From contig NZ_JAIUZP010000010.1 in NCBI RefSeq assembly GCF_020171315.1, positions 124,001 to 188,000 of the forward strand: 64,000 nt of DNA. The letters are read 5' to 3'. The position numbers and the translations under genes are program-made. The notes under the pieces were generated by a model. The model was given only the letters and a program-made list of their open reading frames with translations. It searched no databases and was not told where the DNA came from. Numbering within the stretch: the first letter of the stretch is position 1; the number at the start of each line of letters is the position of its first letter. Below, one piece after another: positions 57,574 to 64,000 of the stretch. This stretch comes from Pseudooceanicola nanhaiensis (lineage in GTDB: Bacteria > Pseudomonadota > Alphaproteobacteria > Rhodobacterales > Rhodobacteraceae).

Positions 57574-58563
57574 TCAGGCCGCGTCGTTCAGGTGGCAGGC
57601 GGCCTGATGCTCCGCTGCGACCTGCTTCAGCACCGGGGCCTCCTTGCGGCAGCGGTCGAAGGCCAGCGGGCAGCGGGTGTGGAAGCGGCAGCCGGCGGGC
57701 GGATTCAGCGGGCTGGGCACGTCGCCGGGGATGATCCGCCCGGCCTCCAGCCGCCGCTTCGGGTCGGGCACGGGGACCGCGTCCAGCAGGGCGCGGGTAT
57801 AGGGGTGGCGGGGCTGCGCGAAGAGGCTGCGCTTCTCGGCGAGTTCGACGATCTGGCCAAGGTACATCACCGCGATCCGGTGCGAGATATGTTCCACCAC
57901 CGCAAGGTCATGGGCCACGAAGAGCAGGGCGATGCCATGCTCCCGCTGCAGCTTGGTCAGCAGGTTGATCACCTGCGCCTGCACCGAGACATCGAGCGCC
58001 GAAACCGCCTCGTCGCAGACGATGATCTCTGGCTGGAGGCCGAGGGCCTTGGCGATCACCAGACGCTGGCGCTGCCCGCCCGAGAACTGGTGCGGGAAGT
58101 TGTCCATCTGGTCGCGCCGCAGACCCACCTGCCGGAAGAGATCGGCGATGATCTCGCGGGTGACCGGGCGGCCGAAGTTGCGCAGCGGCTCCGCCACGAG
58201 GTCGAAGGCCCGCATCCGCTGGTTCAACGAAGAATAGGGATCCTGAAAGATCGCCTGAAGGTTCTGGCGATGGGCCCGCATCTCGCCCCGCTCAAGGTGG
58301 GTGATGTCGGTGTCGCCCAGCAGGATCTTGCCCCGCGTCGGCTCCACCAGCCGCAGGATCGAGCGGCCCACGGTCGACTTGCCGCAGCCGCTTTCCCCCA
58401 CGAGGCCCAGCGTCTCGCCCCGGCGCAGGGTGAAGCTGACATCGTCGGCGGCGTGGACATATTGCACCTGCCGCCCCAGCATCCCCTTGCGGACCGGGTA
58501 GTGGACGGTCAGCCCCTCGACGCTGAGAACGGTATCCTGTGAGGTTTGCGCGGCATCAAGCAT
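57574..58563 (-). CDS. dppF: oligo/dipeptide ABC transporter ATP-binding protein (DppF-like)
   Basis: 329 aa. Walker [10 protein letters not shown], signature FSGGQRQR, Walker [13 protein letters not shown], and the oligopeptide-type C-terminal loop ([12 protein letters not shown]). It overlaps dppD by 8 nt and pairs with it as the ATPase heterodimer for the permeases on the other strand. Confidence 0.93.
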   Translation of the reverse strand: MLDAAQTSQDTVLSVEGLTVHYPVRKGMLGRQVQYVHAADDVSFTLRRGETLGLVGESGCGKSTVGRSILRLVEPTRGKILLGDTDITHLERGEMRAHRQNLQAIFQDPYSSLNQRMRAFDLVAEPLRNFGRPVTREIIADLFRQVGLRRDQMDNFPHQFSGGQRQRLVIAKALGLQPEIIVCDEAVSALDVSVQAQVINLLTKLQREHGIALLFVAHDLAVVEHISHRIAVMYLGQIVELAEKRSLFAQPRHPYTRALLDAVPVPDPKRRLEAGRIIPGDVPSPLNPPAGCRFHTRCPLAFDRCRKEAPVLKQVAAEHQAACHLNDAA

Positions 58564-59644
58564 CGGCCGTCTCCTTGGTGTCGGCCAGCAGGCGCTGGTA
58601 TTCGTAGCAAGCGGTCTTGCGGTCGCTGCCGGTGCCCATCGGGTCGATGGAGGTCAGCGGCGGCGCGGTCTCGCGGCACTTGGGCTGCACGTAGGGGCAG
58701 CGGTCGGCAAAGCGGCAGCCGGCGGGCATCTCGGTCAGGGCGGGCACCTGTCCGGGCAGCTCCGGCAGCGGCGCGGTCTCTGCCTCGATCGGGCGTCCGG
58801 GATCGGGCAGGCGCGGGATCGAGTTGAGCAGCCCCTTCGTGTAGGGATGCAGCGGGCGTTCGAAGATCTCGGCGACCGAGCCGCTTTCCACGACCTCACC
58901 TGCGTACATGACGCAGACCCGGTCGCAGGTCTCGGCCACGACGCCGAGGTCGTGGGTGATCATCAGTACACCCATCCCCAGTTCCTTCTGGAGGTCGGCG
59001 ATCAGTTGCAGGATCTGCGCCTGGATCGTCACGTCGAGCGCGGTGGTCGCCTCGTCCGCGATCAGCAGGGCCGGGCGGCAGGCGAGCGCAATCGCGATCA
59101 TCACCCGCTGCCGCATCCCGCCGGAGAGTTCGAAGGGAAACTGCTTGAGGCGCCGTTCCGGTTCGGGGATCCGCACGAGGCGCAGGATCTCGAGGATACG
59201 TTCACGGGCGGCCTCGCCGCGCAGGCCCTGATGGCGGCGCACCGCCTCGCCGATCTGCCAGCCGATCCGCAGCACCGGGTTCAGGCTGGTCATCGGCTCC
59301 TGGAAGACGATCCCCATGGCATTGCCGCGCAGCTCGCGCATCCGGGCTTCGCTGGCGCCGACCAGTTCCTCGCCCAGAAGGCGGACGGACCCGGCCGCGA
59401 TCTTGGCGTTGCGCTTGGGCAGCAGTTGCAGGATCGATAGCGCCGTGACGCTCTTGCCCGAGCCGCTCTCGCCCACGAGGCCGAGGGTTTCGCCACGGCG
59501 GATCTCGAAGGAGACGTTCTGGATTGCGGCGACCGGTCCCTTGGCGCCCGAAAAGTGGGTCTCGAGCCGATGCACCGAGAGGACCGGGGCCGCGCCCGCG
59601 TCACTGGCGACGGGGGAGGGGCCCGGGACTGTACCCTCTGCCAT
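58556..59644 (-). CDS. dppD: oligo/dipeptide ABC transporter ATP-binding protein (DppD-like)
   Basis: 362 aa. Walker [10 protein letters not shown], signature LSGGMRQR, Walker [33 protein letters not shown], and the C-terminal [14 protein letters not shown] iron-sulfur-type Cys motif of oligopeptide ATPases. First gene of the ATPase operon; the binding-protein gene is divergent. Confidence 0.93.
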   Translation of the reverse strand: MAEGTVPGPSPVASDAGAAPVLSVHRLETHFSGAKGPVAAIQNVSFEIRRGETLGLVGESGSGKSVTALSILQLLPKRNAKIAAGSVRLLGEELVGASEARMRELRGNAMGIVFQEPMTSLNPVLRIGWQIGEAVRRHQGLRGEAARERILEILRLVRIPEPERRLKQFPFELSGGMRQRVMIAIALACRPALLIADEATTALDVTIQAQILQLIADLQKELGMGVLMITHDLGVVAETCDRVCVMYAGEVVESGSVAEIFERPLHPYTKGLLNSIPRLPDPGRPIEAETAPLPELPGQVPALTEMPAGCRFADRCPYVQPKCRETAPPLTSIDPMGTGSDRKTACYEYQRLLADTKETADA

Positions 59645-59897
59645 GCTGTAGTTCCTTCGCGTATTGGCCGGGCAAGTGCTGGCTTTTCCAGCAGAGATGT
59701 CCGGATGTCATGAATTTCTTGTCCTTCGTACAATAAGTGTCTTTTCTTGGAATCAAAAAACGATCAACTCTCGGTCATGTAGGCAATTATACCAGTTTTT
59801 GCCTTGTAAATGATCAGTCTTCGCCGGTCATCGGCGGCGGATTTTGACGTATTGTTTGCGTCATGTGAAAAAGACACAATTCAACAGGGAGCCACCA
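59645..59897. promoter_or_regulatory. divergent AT-rich promoter region of the split dpp operons
   Basis: 253 bp between dppD (minus) and the binding protein (plus). The stretch at about 59700-59820 is AT-rich and suits two divergent promoters. A TTGT...ACAA imperfect palindrome sits near 59717-59736. No regulator gene adjoins. Confidence 0.5.
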
Positions 59898-61484
59898 ATG
59901 GCTGTACAAAGTCTGAAGAAGACTGTGGCCGGAACCGTACGCATGGCGCTTGCCGCAGCGGCACTCGCGGGCGGTCTGACCGCCCCGGCGCTTGCGCAGG
60001 ACAAGGTCCTGAACGCCGTTCCTTATGCTGACCTCCGGAATCTCGATCCTGTCTGGACAACTGCGATCATCACGCGCCACCACGCCTACATGATCTACGA
60101 CACGTTGTTCGCCATGAACTCCAAGCTGGAGCCGAAGCCCCAGATGGTGGGGGACTACTCGATTTCCGATGACGGGATGAGCTATTCCTTCACGCTGCGC
60201 GACGGTCTGACCTTCCACAACGGCGATCCGGTCACCACCGCCGATGTCGTCGCCTCGATCAAACGCTGGGAAGCGCGCGACAACGCGGGCGGGGCGCTGG
60301 CCAATGCGACCGAGAGCCTGACCGCAATCGACGACAAGACCTTCGAACTGAAGCTGGCCTCGCCCTTCGGCCTCGTGCTCGACACGCTGGCCGGTCTCTC
60401 CGGCCCCTTCATCATGCCCGAGGCGGTCGCCCAGACCGATCCCTTCGAGCAGGTGAAGGACTACACCGGCTCCGGTCCCTTCGTCTTCAACGAGGCGGAA
60501 TGGGTGCCCGGCAACAAGGTCGTCTATGACAAGTTCGAGGGCTACGTGCCCCGCGATGAACCCGCCGACGGCGCAGCCGGTGGCAAGGTGGTGAAGGTCG
60601 ACCGCGTGGTCTGGTCCTACCTGCCCGATCCCGCAACTGCGCTGGCCGCGCTGCAGACCGGCGAGATCGATTTCTGGGAAGCCCCGCCCGCCGACCTGCT
60701 GCCGGTGGTCGAAGCCAACCCCGACACCGAGGCCGGTGTGCTCGATCCCTTCGGCCTGATCGTGATCCTGCGTCCGAACCACCTCTACCCGCCCTTCGAC
60801 AAGAAGGAAGCGCGGCAGGCGATGATGTATGCGGTCAAGCAATCCGACTACATGACCGCCATGGTCGGCAACCCCGACTACTGGCAGGAATGCCCCTCGC
60901 TGATGATGTGCAACACGCCGATGGAAACCAGCGCCGGCGGTGGTGAGATCATGCTTGAGAGCGACATGGACAAGGCGAAGGAGCTGATGTCCTCGGTCTA
61001 TAACGGTGAGACCGTCGTCGTCATGCACCCGACTGACCACCCCTCGGGCCCGACCGCCCTGCTGACCGCCGACCTGCTGCGCCAGATGGGCGTGAAGGTC
61101 GAACTGCAGGCGATGGACTGGGCGACGCTGACCTCGCGCCGGTCCTCCAAGAACGCACCGGAAGACGGCGGCTGGAGCATCTTCCACACCCGCACGGGCG
61201 TGGGCTCTGCCTCGCCGATCTCGCACTCGGGCGTCGCTGCCGGTGAAACCGCTTGGTTCGGCTGGCCGCAGAACGAGGAAGTCGAGGCCCTGCGCGCCAA
61301 ATGGGCGGCAGAACCCGATCAGGCCAAGCGCTTTGCCATCATGGAAGAGCTGGAAACGCTGATGATGGACACCGCGCCCTTCGTCATGCTGGGCCAGATC
61401 ACCTCGCCCTCCGCATGGCGCTCGAACGTGTCGGGGATGCTGTCCTCGCCGGTGCTCGGCTTCTGGAACATCGAGGTCGAATAA
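59898..61484 (+). CDS. peptide ABC transporter substrate-binding protein (family 5)
   Basis: 528 aa from ATG 59898, with CAGGGAGCC upstream; an in-frame TTG at 59844 is not favoured. Signal peptide to about residue 34 (LAAAALAGGLTAPALA-QDK), then SBP_bac_5 motifs: NAVPYADLRNLDPVWTTAII, YSFTLRDGLTFHNGDPVTTA, DYTGSGPFVFNEAEWVPGNK. Periplasmic receptor for peptides or a nickel/opine-type solute. An intra-operon hairpin follows. Confidence 0.93.
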   Translation: MAVQSLKKTVAGTVRMALAAAALAGGLTAPALAQDKVLNAVPYADLRNLDPVWTTAIITRHHAYMIYDTLFAMNSKLEPKPQMVGDYSISDDGMSYSFTLRDGLTFHNGDPVTTADVVASIKRWEARDNAGGALANATESLTAIDDKTFELKLASPFGLVLDTLAGLSGPFIMPEAVAQTDPFEQVKDYTGSGPFVFNEAEWVPGNKVVYDKFEGYVPRDEPADGAAGGKVVKVDRVVWSYLPDPATALAALQTGEIDFWEAPPADLLPVVEANPDTEAGVLDPFGLIVILRPNHLYPPFDKKEARQAMMYAVKQSDYMTAMVGNPDYWQECPSLMMCNTPMETSAGGGEIMLESDMDKAKELMSSVYNGETVVVMHPTDHPSGPTALLTADLLRQMGVKVELQAMDWATLTSRRSSKNAPEDGGWSIFHTRTGVGSASPISHSGVAAGETAWFGWPQNEEVEALRAKWAAEPDQAKRFAIMEELETLMMDTAPFVMLGQITSPSAWRSNVSGMLSSPVLGFWNIEVE

Positions 61485-61503
61485 GACCTTCCGGACCAAA
61501 GTC

Positions 61504-61530
61504 AGGGCCGGGGCCTTCGGGTCCCGGCCC
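61504..61530 (+). other. intra-operon hairpin after the binding-protein gene
   Basis: GGGCCGGGGCC, loop TTCG, GGTCCCGGCCC: an 11-bp GC stem with one G-U pair, 20 nt after the stop and 54 nt before dppB. Such stems often keep the binding-protein mRNA more abundant than the permease mRNA. Confidence 0.6.
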
Positions 61531-61583
61531 ATCTCCAAGACCCCTTAAAGACCCTTTTCAAGACAACGGACGCGATACTGCCC

Positions 61584-62531
61584 ATGCTCGGCTACATCCT
61601 GCGACGCCTTCTGGCGACGATCCCCGTACTTTTCGTCGTCTCGGTGCTGATCTTCATGCTTCTGCACCTTGGCCCCAGCGATCCCGCCGCCGTCATCGCG
61701 GGCGACTTCGCACAGCCCGAGGACGTGGAGAAAATCCGCGTCCAACTCGGCCTCGACCGGCCGCTCTACATCCAGTTCGGGGATTGGATCCTCGGCGTGC
61801 TGCAGGGCGATCTGGGCTCCTCGATCTATTCCGACATGCAGGTCTCGGCGCTGATGATGCAGCGGATCGAACCGACGCTGTCGCTGACCATCACCACCAT
61901 CAGTTTCGCGATCCTCGTGGGCGTGCCCGCGGGCACCTTCGCCGCGTGGCGGGCCGGCAGTCTCTTTGACCGGGGCGTGATGATGACCGCCGTCATGGGC
62001 TTCTCGCTGCCGGTCTTCGTGCTGGGCTACGTGCTGGTCTATCTCTTCGCGCTCAAGGCGCAGATCCTGCCGGTGCAGGGCTACAAGCCGATCTCGGGCG
62101 GGCTCTGGCCATGGCTGCGCTCGCTGATCCTGCCGACGCTGTCGCTGGGGATGATCTATGTCGCGCTGATCGCCCGGATGACCCGGGCCAGCGTGATCGA
62201 GATCCTCGGCAACGATTACATCCGCACCGCGCGCTCCAAGGGGCTTTCGACCCCGCCGATCCTGATCTTCCACGCGCTCAAGAACGCCGCCATCCCGATC
62301 GTCACCACCATCGGCGTGGGCATCGCGATGCTGATTTCCGGCGTCGTGGTGACCGAGACGGTCTTTGCCCTGCCGGGGCTGGGGCGGCTGACCGTCGATG
62401 CCATCGTGCGCAAGGACTACCCCGTGATCCAGGCGATGCTGCTGGTCTTCACCGTGGCCTATGTCCTGATCAACCTGCTGGTCGATCTCAGCTATTCGCT
62501 GTTCGATCCGCGCATCAAATACCAGAAGTGA
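61584..62531 (+). CDS. dppB: peptide ABC transporter permease (DppB-like)
   Basis: 315 aa with about six membrane helices. Opens MLGYILRRLLATIPVLFVVS; DLGSSIYSDMQVSALMMQRI; permease loop DYIRTARSKGLSTPPILIFH; FALPGLGRLTVDAIVRKDYP. It is followed 7 nt later by dppC. Confidence 0.95.
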   Translation: MLGYILRRLLATIPVLFVVSVLIFMLLHLGPSDPAAVIAGDFAQPEDVEKIRVQLGLDRPLYIQFGDWILGVLQGDLGSSIYSDMQVSALMMQRIEPTLSLTITTISFAILVGVPAGTFAAWRAGSLFDRGVMMTAVMGFSLPVFVLGYVLVYLFALKAQILPVQGYKPISGGLWPWLRSLILPTLSLGMIYVALIARMTRASVIEILGNDYIRTARSKGLSTPPILIFHALKNAAIPIVTTIGVGIAMLISGVVVTETVFALPGLGRLTVDAIVRKDYPVIQAMLLVFTVAYVLINLLVDLSYSLFDPRIKYQK

Positions 62532-62538
62532 GCCCGCG

Positions 62539-63423
62539 ATGAGCGATCAGACCTCCCCCGCCGCCCCCCGGTCCGTGCTGGCGCCGCTGCGTGCCGTGCC
62601 CGCCTTCGTGGCCGAGAACATCTGGCTCTCCATCGGGATTTTCCTGCTGGGCGGGCTGGCGCTGCTGTCCTTCGGGGCGCCGCTCTTCACCGCCTTCGAC
62701 CCTGTCGCGCTGAACGTCACCCAGCGGCTGAAACCCGCGACCGAGGGCCAGCCCTTCGGCACCGACCTGATGGGCCGCGATGTCTTTGCCCGGGTGCTCT
62801 ACGGCGGGCGCATCTCGCTCACCGTGGGGCTGACCGTGGCCTTTGTCGCGTCGTTGGTCGGGCTGATCGTCGGCATCGCCGCCGGGCTGATCCGCTGGGT
62901 CGACGTGGTGGTCATGCGGGTGATGGACGGGCTGATGGCAATCCCCTCGGTGCTGCTGGCCATTGCCTTCATGGCGCTGGCGGGCTCGTCGATCCGCAAC
63001 ATCGTCATCGCGATCACCATCCCCGAGGTGCCCCGCGTGGCGCGCCTTGTGCGGGGCATCGTGATGAGCGTGCGCGAACAGCCCTTCGTCGAGGCCGCAG
63101 TGGCCGCCGGCACACCCGACAAGGCCCTCGTGCTGCGCCATATCCTGCCCAGCACCCTGACGCCGCTGGTGGTTCAGGCCACCTATATCTGCGCCTCCGC
63201 GATCATCTCCGAGGCCTACCTCAGCTTTCTCGGCGCAGGCACGCCGCCGGAAATTCCCAGCTGGGGCAACGTGGTGGCCGAAGGCCGCTCGATGTTCCTC
63301 GTCAATCCGGGGCTCGTGCTCTATCCCTCGCTCTTCCTCGCGGCGACGGTGCTTGCGGTGAACATCGTGGGCGACGGTCTGCGTGACCGGCTCGATCCGC
63401 AGATGACCAAGGCGCTGCGCTGA
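62539..63423 (+). CDS. dppC: peptide ABC transporter permease (DppC-like)
   Basis: 294 aa, about six membrane helices. FGTDLMGRDVFARVLYGGRI and the EAA-type loop QPFVEAAVAAGTPDKALVLR, then ISEAYLSFLGAGTPPEIPSW. Second permease; it forms the channel with DppB. Confidence 0.95.
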   Translation: MSDQTSPAAPRSVLAPLRAVPAFVAENIWLSIGIFLLGGLALLSFGAPLFTAFDPVALNVTQRLKPATEGQPFGTDLMGRDVFARVLYGGRISLTVGLTVAFVASLVGLIVGIAAGLIRWVDVVVMRVMDGLMAIPSVLLAIAFMALAGSSIRNIVIAITIPEVPRVARLVRGIVMSVREQPFVEAAVAAGTPDKALVLRHILPSTLTPLVVQATYICASAIISEAYLSFLGAGTPPEIPSWGNVVAEGRSMFLVNPGLVLYPSLFLAATVLAVNIVGDGLRDRLDPQMTKALR

Positions 63424-63453
63424 CGCGCGCCCTGCGTCGCACCTGTGACGGTC

Positions 63454-63478
63454 GTCCTGCGGGCCCGCCCCGCAGGAC
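63454..63478 (+). terminator. hairpin after dppC (possible terminator)
   Basis: GTCCTGCGGG, 5-nt loop, CCCGCAGGAC: a perfect 10-bp stem 30 nt after the stop. No T run, so Rho-dependent ending or transcript-end protection is possible. Confidence 0.5.
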
Positions 63479-63526
63479 CGCGAAGGACAGCTTGCCATTC
63501 CGGGGACGTCATCCTAGCCTGCCTCT

Positions 63527-63538
63527 GAACGCTCGTTC
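63527..63538. promoter_or_regulatory. palindrome GAACGCTCGTTC, possible TetR-type operator
   Basis: GAACG-CT-CGTTC is a 5-bp inverted repeat, 20 nt upstream of the SDR start, in the promoter or 5' leader. TetR-family regulators often bind such sites. No such regulator is in view. Confidence 0.4.
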
Positions 63539-63557
63539 GAAAAAAGGAGGGGAGGCC

Positions 63558-64000
63558 TTTGACGTTGGAGCAGCACAGGCAGCAATCCGTTATGCAATGG
63601 CCCGGCGTCGCCGGGAAGACCGCGCTTGTCACCGGGGCCTCGTCCGGGCTTGGGGCGCATTTCGCCGCTCTGCTGGCCGGGCAGGGGGCGCATGTGATCG
63701 CCGCCGCCCGCCGGGAGGATCGGGTCGCGGCGCTCTGCGACCGGATCGCGGCGCAGGGCGGTTCGGCCGAGGCGATGGCGCTGGACGTCGCCGACCCGCA
63801 GGCCGTCGCGGCGGCGCTCACCGGCACGCCCATCGACATCGTGGTGAACAACGCGGGCGTCTCGACCTCGGCCCCGGCGCTGGAGCATGACGCGGCCACC
63901 ATCGACCGGATCATCGACACCAACCTCAAGGGCGTCTTTCACGTCGCAAGGGAGGCGGCCTCAGGCATGATCGCGCGCGGCAGTGGCGGGGTGATCGTCA
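63558..64000 (+). CDS. SDR family oxidoreductase (partial, runs off the right edge)
   Basis: At least 147 residues from TTG 63558, behind AGGAGG at 63545-63550; ATG 63591 (MQWPGVAGKTALVTGASSGL) is the alternative but lacks a strong site. NAD(P) motif TGASSGLG, LDVADPQ, the NNAGVS motif and DTNLKGVFHVARE, all classical SDR features. The catalytic Tyr-Lys lies beyond the edge. Substrate unknown. Confidence 0.88.

Overview
The window is GC-rich chromosomal DNA from an alphaproteobacterium. Gene content and order point to the Rhodobacteraceae (Roseobacter-type): a split F0 ATP synthase operon with both b' and b subunits, a ure cluster carrying a DUF1127 gene, folP-glmM, glyQ and glyS with inserted genes, ffh linked to GNAT genes, chorismate mutase and rpsP, and DUF6446/DUF1206 proteins. 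The genus cannot be told from the sequence. No phage, insertion sequence, CRISPR array or rRNA was seen. The only RNA gene recognised is a tRNA-Gly(UCC).

Layout. 1-2649: two tandem minus-strand curlin-repeat (functional amyloid) genes; the first runs off the left edge. 3424-9900: a complete urease cluster ureD-A-(40-aa ORF)-B-(Ala/Lys/Pro-rich protein)-C-(DUF1127)-E-F-G. 10033-13589: TrkH potassium transporter, then, convergent, a SPOR/peptidoglycan-binding protein with a protease-like fold that lacks its catalytic residues. 13786-22189: glyQ, DUF6446, DUF1206, rpiB, glyS and a PPDK-like protein whose ATP-binding half looks degenerate. 22345-25443: cell wall hydrolase, folP, glmM. 25517-28431: LysR/YeiH pair and an EamA exporter. 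28595-30716: ilvC divergent from two Lrp/AsnC regulators. 31063-39017: a long minus-strand block ffh - six tandem GNAT acetyltransferases - chorismate mutase - rpsP - 43-aa membrane peptide - rimM - sulfotransferase-like - trmD. 39499-42869: small protein, LysR/EamA pair, ArsR regulator, OmpA-like protein. 43085-45791: atpI-B-E-F'-F. 45859-49775: thioesterase, gap, cueR, glpD. 50036-55301: FAD oxidoreductase, three overlapping small housekeeping genes, and LysR divergent from the ALDH7-type dehydrogenase amaB. 55453-63423: tRNA-Gly, MFS exporter, and a dipeptide/oligopeptide ABC transporter split into divergent ATPase and binding-protein/permease operons. 63558-64000: the start of an SDR.

How the parts work together. 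UreABC is the enzyme and UreDEFG load its nickel. GlyQ/GlyS form the tetrameric glycyl-tRNA synthetase. FolP and GlmM supply folate and UDP-GlcNAc precursors. The Lrp pair probably controls ilvC or other amino-acid genes. LysR at 25517 probably controls YeiH, and LysR at 52628 probably controls amaB.

Most unusual items: the run of six GNAT genes joined by identical 4-nt ATGA overlaps; the PPDK-like protein with an intact PEP half and an altered nucleotide half; the pseudo-protease; a roughly 65-77 bp hairpin-centred repeat found twice in opposite orientation; extra small genes inside the urease operon; and several strong palindromes, including a GTTAGCGCTAAC operator before gap and paired AT-rich palindromes after it. 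All function calls come from reading motifs by eye; no database search was run.
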